Shown: positions 34,744-44,491, numbered from the stretch's first letter. The stretch is DNA of 64,000 bases from Pseudidiomarina sediminum DSM 21906 (GCF_000423165.1 NZ_KE383983.1:728221-792220), one strand, 5' to 3'. A program made the numbers and translations. The notes: generated by a model not told the origin, from the letters alone.

Positions 34744-36685
34744 GCGCAAACAAAACAAAGGGTTTACCTTTGTCGAAGTCTTAGTCGCTCTGATTATTAT
34801 CGCGGTGGGCGTGGCAGGCTTGGTCAGTATGCAACGGTTATTTTTGCAGTCATCGACACGTGCTGCCGAACGCGTAGCCGCGATGGAAATTGCCCAAGAG
34901 AAACTGGAAGAACTGAGGTTTACCCCGTACGCCAGCCTGGCTGCTGGCAGTAGTACGAAAATCAAACAAGGGAAAACCTATCAATTGGCATGGACCATTA
35001 CCGGGCAGTACTTGGTCAGTGGCGCTTGGGTTCCCGCGGGCAGTGCGAGCGTGCCATCGCCTTTGCCACCTGAGCCAGATGCTAAAGCGGTTGGCATTAC
35101 CGTAAGCTGGACCGAGCGAGCTGGAACCGCTGAAGATTTAACCATGGGAGCTTGGTTAAATAGTGTTGAGGCACGAGACGGCGGCCTTGCGGTGACGCAA
35201 CCGAGTACCCGCCAACAACCTACCGTGACGTATAATCCTGGCGCGGCGCCAGAGGTGGTGGCGATAGAGCTGACCGATGATGATGATGCGCAAAGCTATT
35301 TCGTCAAAGAAACCACCAAGCCGGCACCAGAAGTCGAACGCCGTGGCGATAAATTGCAGGTGCGCTTCGATACGGTCACTTATGATGAAGCGACCCAAAC
35401 GCAACGTATTGAAGACTTTGTTACCGTGAACTGCTCGTGCCGTTTCCAAGGCATTAGTGACCAAGGGAAAACCCCTGCACGTCTGGTGCTTGAAGGTGAT
35501 CACCTGGTACTTGATCCAAATGGTTCACAGAACACCACCAAAATGGTTGGCGTGCCCGCGGATACCAATCAACCTGAACTTTGCACCATTTGCTGTCGAG
35601 ACCATCACGATAGTACGGAGATGGTTCGGGCTGGCACCGTTTATCGTCAAGAAGGTTTTTTCTCGCGTCTACCAAGCGGTGACCACCGACACTTCACCAA
35701 TGTGAATGGTTACTTACAACAAGCTGGGATCGATGACGTTTATGAGGAGTCGTGCCGATTACGGCGGGTGGATGGCTATTATGTGGCCTACCCAGACTGG
35801 CGTTTGCAAGCCGTCACTGTCATGAGCTCGCAATACTTGGTCAATAGCGCCACCAATGAAAACTATGCTGATTATGTGCGCGACGTCGTGCGTGCAGCGG
35901 TGCTGGGTCAAAGTGTTCCAACCCAACCTAATAACCGCGATATTGAAGTGGTGCCCGGTGCGTATCAGTTGATTGGCCGTGGCGTTTATGTCGATACCAT
36001 GTCGACTAGCCATTTACAGAGGGTTCGCGATGCCATTGCGGCTGGCGACTCCGACTGGCTGACGAAAGTACCTTTGTACGAGGTGAACTTAACCTTGTTA
36101 GGTGACTGGGAGTCGAGCAATACCTATGCCGGACCGGTTACTAGCGAGCCGATTGAAACCATTGTTGATCCTGAGAACAACTACTATGGCACCTACAGTC
36201 GTGGGCGTTTGCAAGCGTTGTTCGGTGGGGCAGCGACCATTAGCATGGAAGTCGGAGCTGGCAACGCCAGTATCTTGGATAGTGCGCCAATTCATCCATA
36301 TGAGCAAGGCGTGACTTACGCGAACTCGATGTTGGTAACCATCGATGACGATGACACTGATGACGTGCCGTTATATTCGGTCACCGGCGAAGTGAATTGC
36401 TTATTCTATAAAGTGAAAGGCAACTCAGGTTCGTGGGAGTCGTGTAAATCCAACGACTTTAGATATCTCACGATTAATTCGTCTGAGCCGAATGTTACCT
36501 GTGAGTTCCAGACCATTGGTAATACCGCCACAGCGAGCTATTCTTGCCCAGGTATTCGTGAAGGAACAAGCTTATCTGTGACCTTTGGTTATACCTCTGG
36601 CAACGCCACACTTACCCCATCAAGTGTGTCGGTGCAGTCAATTAACGAAAACGTGATCCAGAACATAGAGTTACGGATTAACTGA
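34733..36685 (+). CDS. pilV: Large PilV-like minor pilin
   Basis: The leader MTSKRKQNKG is followed by FTFVEVLVALIIIAVGVAGL with glutamate at +5 and by VAAMEIAQEKLEELRF, as in PilV. The protein has 650 residues against roughly 180 for typical PilV. The extra part includes a cysteine-rich stretch (NCSCRFQG near residue 232, LCTICCRDHHD near 283) that looks suited to metal binding, and two further cysteine pairs near the C-terminus (CLFYK, CKSND, CEFQT, CPGIR). No PilY1 gene follows. The long C-terminal region may act as a tip adhesin; this is an inference. Confidence 0.75.
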   Translation: MTSKRKQNKGFTFVEVLVALIIIAVGVAGLVSMQRLFLQSSTRAAERVAAMEIAQEKLEELRFTPYASLAAGSSTKIKQGKTYQLAWTITGQYLVSGAWVPAGSASVPSPLPPEPDAKAVGITVSWTERAGTAEDLTMGAWLNSVEARDGGLAVTQPSTRQQPTVTYNPGAAPEVVAIELTDDDDAQSYFVKETTKPAPEVERRGDKLQVRFDTVTYDEATQTQRIEDFVTVNCSCRFQGISDQGKTPARLVLEGDHLVLDPNGSQNTTKMVGVPADTNQPELCTICCRDHHDSTEMVRAGTVYRQEGFFSRLPSGDHRHFTNVNGYLQQAGIDDVYEESCRLRRVDGYYVAYPDWRLQAVTVMSSQYLVNSATNENYADYVRDVVRAAVLGQSVPTQPNNRDIEVVPGAYQLIGRGVYVDTMSTSHLQRVRDAIAAGDSDWLTKVPLYEVNLTLLGDWESSNTYAGPVTSEPIETIVDPENNYYGTYSRGRLQALFGGAATISMEVGAGNASILDSAPIHPYEQGVTYANSMLVTIDDDDTDDVPLYSVTGEVNCLFYKVKGNSGSWESCKSNDFRYLTINSSEPNVTCEFQTIGNTATASYSCPGIREGTSLSVTFGYTSGNATLTPSSVSVQSINENVIQNIELRIN

Positions 36686-36708
36686 TCCGATTTCCAAGAA
36701 GTTATGTT

Positions 36709-36745
36709 ACTATCGAGGCAATTTTTTAGCGATTGCCTCGGTAGT
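36709..36745 (+). promoter_or_regulatory. 14-base stem-loop before ccmA
   Basis: ACTATCGAGGCAAT (36709-36722) pairs with ATTGCCTCGGTAGT (36732-36745) with one wobble, around a nine-base loop. It ends 13 bases before the ccmA start codon. The T run lies in the loop, not after the stem, so it does not look like a standard terminator. It may be a leader hairpin of the ccm operon. Confidence 0.55.
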
Positions 36746-36758
36746 TAACGAAACCATC

Positions 36759-37385
36759 ATGACGACGCTTTTGGAAGTCAAACAACTCGCTTCACAGCGC
36801 GCTGGTCGCGTGCTTTTCTCACAGCTTTCCTTCACTCTCGCTGCTGGAGAGGTACTTCACGTGGAAGGCGAGAACGGTGCCGGTAAATCAACCCTATTAC
36901 GCTCATTAGTAGGGCTGGTGCAATTACGTAGTGGTACCATCCAGTTTTTTCCTGATCATAACGAACACGCCGAAGATTGGCGTCAGTACACCTTGTTTAT
37001 GGGCCACAAAGCCGCGGTGAAAGCGGAGTTAACCGCACTTGAAAATGTGCGTCTGCAAGCACAACTTGGCGGTGTGAATGACGTCGACGCTTGGCAGTTG
37101 CTGGAGCACGTCGGACTCTTAGGCTTAGAGGACTTGCCCGCAGGTCAGTTGTCCGCAGGTCAACAACGGCGCATTGCATTAACGCGCTTATGGTATAGCA
37201 AGGCTCCATTGTGGATCCTTGACGAGCCCTTCACTTCTTTAGATACGCGTGGCATTCAATTATTGCAACAGCGGTTTGCTGAACATACCGCTGCAGGTGG
37301 CGCTATTATTATGACCTCACACCAACCACTGACATGGCAGTCGGCGCAATTGCAGCACCTCCGCATCGAGGGAGGCGAACTATGA
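36759..37385 (+). CDS. ccmA: Haem exporter ATP-binding subunit CcmA
   Basis: This ATPase of the CcmABCD complex releases holo-CcmE during cytochrome c maturation. The 208 residues contain Walker A GENGAGKSTLL (near 33-44), the ABC signature LSAGQQRR, Walker B LWILDEPF and the switch histidine in TSHQPL. It starts the ccm operon; its TGA overlaps the ccmB ATG as ATGA. Confidence 0.95.
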   Translation: MTTLLEVKQLASQRAGRVLFSQLSFTLAAGEVLHVEGENGAGKSTLLRSLVGLVQLRSGTIQFFPDHNEHAEDWRQYTLFMGHKAAVKAELTALENVRLQAQLGGVNDVDAWQLLEHVGLLGLEDLPAGQLSAGQQRRIALTRLWYSKAPLWILDEPFTSLDTRGIQLLQQRFAEHTAAGGAIIMTSHQPLTWQSAQLQHLRIEGGEL

Positions 37386-38065
37386 AACCAGCCTCGAATT
37401 GGCAAGCTCTGCGCACAGTGATGCAGCGCGATCTCATGGTCGTCATGCGGCGCCGCAGTGACGTGCTAAACCCTTTGCTGTTTGTGCTGATGGTGGTGAG
37501 TTTGTTCCCATTAGCGGTAGGTCCTGGACCAGATATTCTGGGGCGCATGGCAGCCGGCGTGATTTGGGTCGCGGCACTCTTGTCGGCATTGCTTGGCTCT
37601 GAACGTTTGTTTCGCGAAGATTTTCTTGATGGCACTTTAGAGCAGTTAACCCTACAACCTCAGCCGTTGGCCTTGTTATCCTTCGCAAAAATCATGGTGC
37701 ATTGGTTGCTAAGCGGTTTGCCTTTGGTGATCCTAGCGCCTTTGTGCGCGTTATTATTAAAGTTACCGCTGGAAGGCTGGTTGGCACTGATCGCCACACT
37801 GGCAGTGGGAACCCCTATTTTGAGTGCTGTGACCGCAATTGGCGCTGCCTTGACGGTAAGCCTTGGTCGGGGCGGCGCACTATTGAGTTTATTACTGTTA
37901 CCCCTATTTATTCCGCTGCTCATTTTTGCTACCGGAGCGGTCGAAGCCGCGTTAGTGGGTACAGACGCATGGCCGCAAGTGTTACTATTGGCCGGTTTGA
38001 GTTTATTAACTTTGCTGCTTGCCCCGTTTGCGGTAGCGGCATCCATACGAGTGAGTGTGCATTAA
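37382..38065 (+). CDS. ccmB: Haem exporter membrane protein CcmB
   Basis: This 227-residue inner-membrane subunit of CcmABCD has about six helices and begins MKPASNWQALRTVMQRDLMV. The ATG at 37382 overlaps the ccmA stop (ATGA), whereas the longer frame to 37334 lies in ccmA and is not needed. The conserved segments VIWVAALLSALLGSERLFREDF and DGTLEQLTLQPQPL identify CcmB. Confidence 0.95.
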   Translation: MKPASNWQALRTVMQRDLMVVMRRRSDVLNPLLFVLMVVSLFPLAVGPGPDILGRMAAGVIWVAALLSALLGSERLFREDFLDGTLEQLTLQPQPLALLSFAKIMVHWLLSGLPLVILAPLCALLLKLPLEGWLALIATLAVGTPILSAVTAIGAALTVSLGRGGALLSLLLLPLFIPLLIFATGAVEAALVGTDAWPQVLLLAGLSLLTLLLAPFAVAASIRVSVH

Positions 38066-38066
38066 C

Positions 38067-38825
38067 ATGTGGCGTTGGTTACATCCTTACGCAAAACCTG
38101 AAGTGGTCTATCACCTGTTAGGCCGTTGGTTACCTTGGGTCGCTGGGGCAGCTGCCTTGATCTTAGGTGGTGGCTTGGTTTGGGGTATTCTGTTTGCGCC
38201 GGCTGATTATCAGCAGGGTGACAGTTACCGTATTATTTTTATTCACGTACCGGCAGCTATGTTCTCCATGAGCGTCTACGTTGGCTTGGCAATTACGGCA
38301 CTCATTGGCCGTGTTTGGCAGTTGAAAATGGCGGACTGGGCCTTAGCCGCAATCGCCCCTGTGGGTGCGGTGTTTACTTTTATTGCCCTGTTTACCGGCG
38401 CTGTTTGGGGGAAACCCATGTGGGGCACTTGGTGGGAGTGGGATGCGCGCCTAACCTCACAACTCATTTTGCTATTTCTTTATATCGGTGTGCTGGCGCT
38501 GTATCACGCCTTTAGTGATAACCGCACAGGAGCGAAAGCGGCAGGCATTCTTGCTTTGGTTGGGGTGATTAATATTCCGATCATTCGCTACTCGGTAGAG
38601 TGGTGGAACACCCTGCATCAAGGCGCGACACTCACCGTGTTTGAGCGACCTCCGATGGCAAACAGTATGCTATTTCCGTTATTAACTTGCATACTCGGCT
38701 TCGCATTCTTAGCCGCCGCATTAATTTTTCATCGGATGCGTAATGAAATTTTGCGCCAAGAGCTACACCGTCCGTGGGTGAAAGCTGAACTTGGTGAAAC
38801 CTCGAAGCAAACGGAGGCTGTGTAA
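38067..38825 (+). CDS. ccmC: Haem handling protein CcmC
   Basis: CcmC attaches haem to CcmE in the periplasm. The 252 residues have six helices and the tryptophan-rich WGTWWEWDARLTSQ signature. Histidines in FIHVPAAMFS and in WNTLHQGATL are haem ligands in the family. The ATG at 38067 follows the ccmB stop by one base; an upstream ATG at 38055 lies within ccmB. Confidence 0.96.
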   Translation: MWRWLHPYAKPEVVYHLLGRWLPWVAGAAALILGGGLVWGILFAPADYQQGDSYRIIFIHVPAAMFSMSVYVGLAITALIGRVWQLKMADWALAAIAPVGAVFTFIALFTGAVWGKPMWGTWWEWDARLTSQLILLFLYIGVLALYHAFSDNRTGAKAAGILALVGVINIPIIRYSVEWWNTLHQGATLTVFERPPMANSMLFPLLTCILGFAFLAAALIFHRMRNEILRQELHRPWVKAELGETSKQTEAV

Positions 38826-39025
38826 TGCAGTTTGACAGTTGGCAAGCGGTCATTGAGATGGGTGGCTATGGCTTTTATGTATGGTTGTCCTTTGGCGTGA
38901 GCTTTCTCGCCATCGGCGTACTTGCGGTACAAGGATTACGTGCCAGAACAAAGTTAGAGCGGGCATTTAAACAGGAACAGCACCGCCAACAACGGCTTGC
39001 ACGCCGTCATCGAGAGGTATCCTAA
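38825..39025 (+). CDS. ccmD: Haem exporter small subunit CcmD
   Basis: This 66-residue, single-helix protein ([19 protein letters not shown], then a basic tail with [10 protein letters not shown]) is needed for release of holo-CcmE. Start and stop each overlap the neighbouring gene by one base (TAATG). Confidence 0.9.
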   Translation: MQFDSWQAVIEMGGYGFYVWLSFGVSFLAIGVLAVQGLRARTKLERAFKQEQHRQQRLARRHREVS

Positions 39026-39516
39026 TGGCTATGAATCCGCGTCGTAAAAAGCGACTTCTTTGGGTGGTAGGAATGGTGGCTGGTGTTGCTGCTGCATTGA
39101 GCGTGATTTTGTATGCGCTGTCGCAGAACATCGATTTATTTTACACCCCAAGTGAAGTGGTTGAAGGAAAAGGTAAGGACGCTGTGAAACCAACAGTTGG
39201 CCAGCGTTTACGTATTGGCGGAATGGTCGTCGAAGGCTCCGTGCAACGCGATCCTAAAACCCTCGAAGTTTCGTTTCGCGTGACCGATACCGGTCCCGAA
39301 GTAACCATTTTATATACCGGTATCTTGCCTGACTTATTCCGCGAAGGGCAGGGTATTGTCGCACAAGGCGTGATGGTTGAACCTACCGTGATGAATGCCA
39401 CTGAAGTACTCGCTAAACACGATGAAGAGTACATGCCGCCTGAGTTGGCGGAACAAATGAAAGGCATCAAGCACGTTAACCCTAATCAACCGAAGGCGTT
39501 TGAGGGCGGTGAATAA
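39025..39516 (+). CDS. ccmE: Cytochrome c-type biogenesis haem chaperone CcmE
   Basis: This membrane-anchored periplasmic protein carries haem covalently on a histidine. It has 163 residues with one helix ([21 protein letters not shown]), an OB-fold domain, and [14 protein letters not shown], which contains the haem-binding histidine. An in-frame ATG two codons on (39031) is also possible. Confidence 0.95.
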   Translation: MAMNPRRKKRLLWVVGMVAGVAAALSVILYALSQNIDLFYTPSEVVEGKGKDAVKPTVGQRLRIGGMVVEGSVQRDPKTLEVSFRVTDTGPEVTILYTGILPDLFREGQGIVAQGVMVEPTVMNATEVLAKHDEEYMPPELAEQMKGIKHVNPNQPKAFEGGE

Positions 39517-41471
39517 TGATTGCAGAAATAGGTCAGTTTTCACTCGCCTTAGCCTTGGCGTTTTCCTTTCTCCTTGCGGTCTACCCGCTCTGGGGCGCAT
39601 CGAAAGGTCATAGTGGCGCGATGCTCTTGGCACGCCCGCTAGCCTATGGCCAGTTTCTTTTTACGGCAATTGCTTATGTGGCGTTAACCTGGGGCTTTGT
39701 GGTTCATGACTTCAGTATCGCTTATGTTGCCGCGAACTCGAACTCACAACTGCCGCTGATTTATCGTATTACTGCTGTATGGGGCTCGCACGAGGGCTCC
39801 TTCTTGTTGTGGATGCTCATGCAAGCGGGGTGGATTGCGGCGGTAGCGGCATTCTCTCGCCGTATGCCTATGAGCATGATGGCACGCGTGTTGGCCATTC
39901 TGGGCCTGATCAGCATCGGCTTCTACTTGTTTATGCTGACGGTATCGAATCCATTTGATCGGGTGTTACCTTGGATCCCGGTTGACGGCCGTGACTTAAA
40001 CCCGCTGTTGCAAGATCCCGGCATGATTATTCACCCACCGTTACTCTACATGGGCTATGTTGGCTTTTCGGTGGTGTTTGCGTTCGCGATTGCTGCCTTG
40101 CTTACCGGTAAACTCGATGCCGCTTGGGCACGCTGGTCACGTCCTTGGGCAACGACGGCATGGGCCTTTTTGACCCTCGGCATTGCCTTGGGCAGTTGGT
40201 GGGCGTACTACGAACTCGGCTGGGGCGGCTGGTGGTTCTGGGACCCGGTTGAGAACGCGAGTTTTATGCCTTGGCTGGTCGGTACCGCGTTGATTCATAG
40301 TTTAGCGGTGACCGAGAAGCGCGGGGCCTTTAAGTCATGGACCGTGTTGCTGGCGATTTCGACCTTTAGCTTGAGTTTATTAGGTACTTTTTTGGTGCGC
40401 TCGGGCGTGATTGTCTCGGTGCATGCCTTTGCCACTGACCCAGCGCGAGGCTTATTTATTCTGGGCTTGCTGGCAGTAGTGATCGGTGGCTCCTTACTGT
40501 TGTTCGCTTTGCGTGGTGGCGTCGTACAAAGCACCACGAAATATGAAGCCGTGTCGCGTGAAGTGATGCTGCTTGGCAACAATATCCTCTTGGTGGCCGC
40601 AACCGCTGTGGTGCTACTGGGTACCTTATTGCCGTTGGTGCATAAAGAAATTGGTCTGGGTTCCATTTCGATTGGGGTGCCGTTCTTCAATCAAATGTTT
40701 ACCTGGCTGATCGTGCCGTTCGTAGTGTTGATGGGCTTGGGGCCACTGTTCCGTTGGCGTCGTCAAGAGTTAACGCCGTTGCGCAATAGTTTGGCGCTGG
40801 CGTTGATCCTAGCGCTTGGCTTGGGCTATTTATTACCAGCCATTTTGGCTGAGCAGATTATGGCAATGGCGGTGCTTGGCCTCATTATGAGCCTCTGGAT
40901 CGTGTTAACCCTCGTTGCTGAATTGCGCCTGCGTGTGCAACAACGCAAACAAGGTCTGGCGGGCCTAGCTAAATTAGGGCGCAGTCATTGGGGGATGGTG
41001 CTCGGGCATTTAGGTTTTGCGGTGACGCTGGTGGGCATTGCCGCAGTGAGTCAATACGAAGTTGAACGAGACGTGAGTATTGCACCGGGCGAGAGCGTGG
41101 TTGTTGAAGGCTACCGTTTCCAGTTTGACGTTTTGAGTCAACAAAAAGGCCCGAACTATTTAACCGACCACGCTGAATTCTCAGTCTACCGTGGCGAGCG
41201 TAAAATTGCCGACTTGGTCACGGAGAAGCGTTTCTATACCGTTCAGCGTATGAGTATGACCGAAGTTGGTCTTGATGCCGGGTTCACCCGAGACTTGTAC
41301 GTAGCGCTCGGCGAACCGCTTGCCGACAGCGATGGCTGGGCGGTGCGGATCTACGTGAAACCGTTCGTGCGTTGGATCTGGCTTGGCGCCTTGTTGATGG
41401 CCCTAGGGGGCATCCTGGCGATCAGTGACAAACGCTACCGTAGCTTTAAAAAAGCAGGAGGTCGGGCATGA
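39516..41471 (+). CDS. ccmF: Cytochrome c haem lyase subunit CcmF
   Basis: This 651-residue, multi-helix protein passes haem from CcmE to apocytochrome c. The tryptophan-rich motif WGGWWFWDPVENASFMPWL near residues 234-252 and the conserved HEGSFLLW and DPGMIIHPPLLYMGYVGF segments identify it. A periplasmic C-terminal domain precedes a last helix. It overlaps ccmE by one base and ccmG by four (ATGA). Confidence 0.96.
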   Translation: MIAEIGQFSLALALAFSFLLAVYPLWGASKGHSGAMLLARPLAYGQFLFTAIAYVALTWGFVVHDFSIAYVAANSNSQLPLIYRITAVWGSHEGSFLLWMLMQAGWIAAVAAFSRRMPMSMMARVLAILGLISIGFYLFMLTVSNPFDRVLPWIPVDGRDLNPLLQDPGMIIHPPLLYMGYVGFSVVFAFAIAALLTGKLDAAWARWSRPWATTAWAFLTLGIALGSWWAYYELGWGGWWFWDPVENASFMPWLVGTALIHSLAVTEKRGAFKSWTVLLAISTFSLSLLGTFLVRSGVIVSVHAFATDPARGLFILGLLAVVIGGSLLLFALRGGVVQSTTKYEAVSREVMLLGNNILLVAATAVVLLGTLLPLVHKEIGLGSISIGVPFFNQMFTWLIVPFVVLMGLGPLFRWRRQELTPLRNSLALALILALGLGYLLPAILAEQIMAMAVLGLIMSLWIVLTLVAELRLRVQQRKQGLAGLAKLGRSHWGMVLGHLGFAVTLVGIAAVSQYEVERDVSIAPGESVVVEGYRFQFDVLSQQKGPNYLTDHAEFSVYRGERKIADLVTEKRFYTVQRMSMTEVGLDAGFTRDLYVALGEPLADSDGWAVRIYVKPFVRWIWLGALLMALGGILAISDKRYRSFKKAGGRA

Positions 41472-42031
41472 GTAAAGGAGCGCGTTGGGTCGTCTTATTA
41501 CTCCCGTTAGCTGCCTTTTTATTATTGGTTGGCTTTCTATTACGCGGGCTATTTTCGGACCCTACAGAGTTGAGTTCTGCCTTGGTGGGTAAGCCTGTAC
41601 CGCAGTTCAGCGTGCCGGATTTATACCAACCGGTACAAACACGTACCGACGCGGTGTTGTCTGGCAAACCTATGCTGTTAAACGTCTGGGCAACGTGGTG
41701 TCCAACCTGTCGCGCCGAACACGCCTATTTGAATGAATTGGCTGCGCAAGGCGTCGCCATTGTGGGCTTGAACTACAAAGATGACTCACGCGAAAAAGCG
41801 GTACGTTGGCTGAACACTTTAGGCGATCCTTATACGGTCAACTTGTTTGACGAAAAAGGCGCTGTCGCCCTTGAGTTCGGTGTGTATGGCGCGCCGGAAA
41901 CCTTCTTAATCGATAGCCAAGGGCAAATTCGTTACCGCCATGTGGGTGATGTGAACGAACGTGTTTGGCAGGGGGAGCTCGGTAAGCGTTATCGTGCACT
42001 GATGGCCGAATACGAAGGAGGGCAGAACTGA
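41468..42031 (+). CDS. ccmG: Thiol:disulfide interchange protein CcmG/DsbE
   Basis: This membrane-tethered thioredoxin-like protein reduces apocytochrome c cysteines. It has 187 residues with one N-terminal helix, the redox motif NVWATWCPTCRAEHAYL, and a cis-proline region GVYGAPETFLID as in DsbE. It overlaps ccmF and ccmH by four and one bases. Confidence 0.95.
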   Translation: MSKGARWVVLLLPLAAFLLLVGFLLRGLFSDPTELSSALVGKPVPQFSVPDLYQPVQTRTDAVLSGKPMLLNVWATWCPTCRAEHAYLNELAAQGVAIVGLNYKDDSREKAVRWLNTLGDPYTVNLFDEKGAVALEFGVYGAPETFLIDSQGQIRYRHVGDVNERVWQGELGKRYRALMAEYEGGQN

Positions 42032-42507
42032 TGCGTGCGGGATGGTTAAGTTTTTGTCTTATGGTTGGTTTGTTCGTTTGCAGTGCGGCGCTGGCGCAAT
42101 CTGCAAAAAATTATGTCTTTGATGATGCAGCCAAAGAGGCGACCTTTCGTGAGCTTATCGGTGAGTTGCGTTGCCCGAAGTGCCAAAACCAAAGTATTGC
42201 CGATTCCAATGCTGAGTTAGCCGTTGATTTGCGGGAACGTACCTATCAAATGGTCCAAGAAGGTGCCTCAAAGCAAGAAGTCATTGACTACATGGTGGCG
42301 CGTTATGGTGACTTTGTGCATTATCAGCCGCCGGTGACCGTCGCGACCAGTATTTTGTGGTGGGGGCCGTTAGGCGTTCTCATCATTGGTGGTATTGTCG
42401 TCGTGTTGCGGGTCCGTCAGCAACGTCATCGCGAAGTTGAATGGAGTGCCGAAGAACAAGCGCAACTTGATGCGTTACGTCAGCGGCAAAAAGGTGAAAA
42501 CGAATGA
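42031..42507 (+). CDS. ccmH: Cytochrome c maturation protein CcmH
   Basis: This 158-residue protein with signal peptide carries the LRCPKCQNQSI thiol motif and a C-terminal membrane helix. It is the short CcmH (E. coli N-terminal half); the TPR part is encoded separately as ccmI. It takes part in apocytochrome reduction and ligation with CcmF and CcmG. Confidence 0.95.
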   Translation: MRAGWLSFCLMVGLFVCSAALAQSAKNYVFDDAAKEATFRELIGELRCPKCQNQSIADSNAELAVDLRERTYQMVQEGASKQEVIDYMVARYGDFVHYQPPVTVATSILWWGPLGVLIIGGIVVVLRVRQQRHREVEWSAEEQAQLDALRQRQKGENE

Positions 42508-43724
42508 ACTGGATGCTGCTATTAGGCATGGCGCTGTTGGCGCTATTAGCGTTGACCTTGATCGTCGTGTTAGGGGTTCGCCAGCGCGCTGAACAGCGCA
42601 CGCGTCTCGATGTGAACCGCGAGCTCTATGAGCAACGTAAACAAGAGTTGGCGCAAGAATTTGCCGACGGCTTACTCAGCGAAAAGGCGTTGCAGGCCGC
42701 GGAGCGAGAGTTGGATAAACGTTTCGTCAGCGAAAACGCGGAGCTGGAAAAGCTCGAAGAACATAAAATAGGCAAGGGCATTGTTTGGCCTGCAGTCTTG
42801 ATCGTAGTGGGTGCTGTGGTCGGCTATAGTCTGTTTGGCAGTTGGTCCCAGCAAAGTTATGCTGACCGCGCCCGTATGGAATTACCGCGCTTGGCGCAAG
42901 AGGTACTCAATAACCAGCAGGCCGCGCCTTCGCAAGAAGACTTGGAATTGTTCGCGTTGGGGTTACGCCAACGTTTGCAAGAAGATGGCGGTGATGGCCT
43001 CACGTGGATGCTTTATGCACGCACTGCGACTGCTCTGCAGCGCTATGAGCATGCCATTGAAGCCTATCAGCACGCTTACAAACTGGAGCCGACGCGCCCG
43101 GGTGTATTGTTGGGCTATGCGCAGTTGCTGATTAATTTGGGAGGTGCTGAAGAGCTACGTCAAGCGGCCCAGTTACTGAGCGAATTAATGCAGCAAGACC
43201 CGCAAAACATTGATGCATTGTCACTGACCGGTGCTGTGGCGTACCAACGTGGCGATTGGCAGCAAGCGGTACAAGCGTGGCAACTACTCCTGCAAGTTAT
43301 GGGTGAAAGTGACCCGCGTTATGCGGCCGTTGCAGAAGCCTTGAATGATGCAAAAGCGCAACTTGAGGGCACACAGCAACAGTTACAGGTCACGGTTGAA
43401 TTGGCACAGTCTTTACGGAATCAATTGCCAGAAGGTGCTACGCTATTCGTCTTTGTAAAAGCCCCTGAGGGACCGGGAATGCCTGCAGCGGTTGTTCGCC
43501 AGCCAGTGGAGAGCTTTCCTGTGACCGTAATGCTGAGCGATGCGCAAGCAATGCTACCGGATTTTAAGATGAGCCAGTTACAACAATGGCAGGTCGAAGC
43601 ACGCATCTCTGCGGATGAGCGGATTGATATTGCGACCGGTGACTTGGGCGCTATGCCTCAGGTGCTGCCTGCAAGTGCAGACGCACGCGTCACACTTATT
43701 GTTGATAAAGTACTGGTTGAATAA
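42504..43724 (+). CDS. ccmI: Cytochrome c maturation TPR protein CcmI
   Basis: This apocytochrome c chaperone has two N-terminal membrane helices and a TPR domain. In the 406 residues the helices are at about 2-22 and 90-112, separated by a cytoplasmic loop with LDVNRELYEQRKQELAQEF. TPR repeats lie around 150-290 (GLTWMLYARTATALQRYEHA). A C-terminal beta domain is present. It overlaps ccmH by four bases. Confidence 0.92.
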   Translation: MNWMLLLGMALLALLALTLIVVLGVRQRAEQRTRLDVNRELYEQRKQELAQEFADGLLSEKALQAAERELDKRFVSENAELEKLEEHKIGKGIVWPAVLIVVGAVVGYSLFGSWSQQSYADRARMELPRLAQEVLNNQQAAPSQEDLELFALGLRQRLQEDGGDGLTWMLYARTATALQRYEHAIEAYQHAYKLEPTRPGVLLGYAQLLINLGGAEELRQAAQLLSELMQQDPQNIDALSLTGAVAYQRGDWQQAVQAWQLLLQVMGESDPRYAAVAEALNDAKAQLEGTQQQLQVTVELAQSLRNQLPEGATLFVFVKAPEGPGMPAAVVRQPVESFPVTVMLSDAQAMLPDFKMSQLQQWQVEARISADERIDIATGDLGAMPQVLPASADARVTLIVDKVLVE

Positions 43725-43738
43725 CTGAGGAGTTATTT

Positions 43739-44491
43739 TTGAAAGCCTATGTTTTAACTGCGGTACTCGTGCTGGTTGGTGTTACCGGCTGCTCCAGTGT
43801 TCCGGATGATCCTTACGCGGACCCTCGTGACCCTTACGAGGAGTTTAACCGTGACATGTGGGATGTGAATGAAAGCCTTGATGAGCATGTGCTTTGGCCC
43901 GTCGCTCGCACCTATGGCAAGCTTCCACAACCGGTGCGCACTGGAATGCTGAACGCGGCCGAGAACTTGAGTGAGCCTTCGAATTTGGTCAACAACGCGT
44001 TGCAGGGGAAGTTTAAAGACGCGGGTGTATCGTTCTGGCGCTTCGTTATCAATAGCACCGTTGGCGTACTTGGTATTTTTGATATCGCGACACCCATGGG
44101 GTTAGATCAGCGCGATGAAGGCTTTGGTGAGACGTTAGCGAGTTGGGGCGTCGGTGATGGTCCCTATGTGATGTTACCGGGGCTTGGGCCAACGGTACCG
44201 ACCGACCGTGGTGCTGACATTGCGTATGGCTACTACGTTGAGCCGATCGACTTAGCCGGACCCATCAGTATTTTCCGGTTTTCAGTGAAAGCGTTGGAAA
44301 TGCGCTTACGGCTACAAGACCAGTATGCTTTGATGGAAAACTCGCTCGACCCCTATAGTTTTATCCGCGAAGCCTATTATCAAAACTGGCGTGACCGTGT
44401 GTACGACGGTAATCCACCGCCAGTTGCTGAGCCCGAGTTCGATGACTTCGAGGAACTCGATGAAGATTTCTATGACCAATTTGATGAATAA
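43739..44491 (+). CDS. mlaA: Outer-membrane lipoprotein MlaA (VacJ)
   Basis: MlaA sits in the outer membrane and removes misplaced phospholipids from the outer leaflet, passing them to MlaC. The 250 residues start from a TTG with GAGGAG upstream, giving a lipoprotein signal peptide with lipobox LVGVTGCSS. The conserved DPYEEFNRDMWDVNE and ASWGVGDGPYVMLPGLGP segments are clear. An acidic tail ends the protein. It follows ccmI after 14 bases and is probably co-transcribed. The rest of the mla system is not in this window. Confidence 0.94.
   Translation: MKAYVLTAVLVLVGVTGCSSVPDDPYADPRDPYEEFNRDMWDVNESLDEHVLWPVARTYGKLPQPVRTGMLNAAENLSEPSNLVNNALQGKFKDAGVSFWRFVINSTVGVLGIFDIATPMGLDQRDEGFGETLASWGVGDGPYVMLPGLGPTVPTDRGADIAYGYYVEPIDLAGPISIFRFSVKALEMRLRLQDQYALMENSLDPYSFIREAYYQNWRDRVYDGNPPPVAEPEFDDFEELDEDFYDQFDE

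Noticed and set aside
37660..38046. Minus-strand frame of 128 codons within ccmB
   Set aside because: ccmB is certain by sequence and operon position; the frame is a shadow produced by hydrophobic codons.
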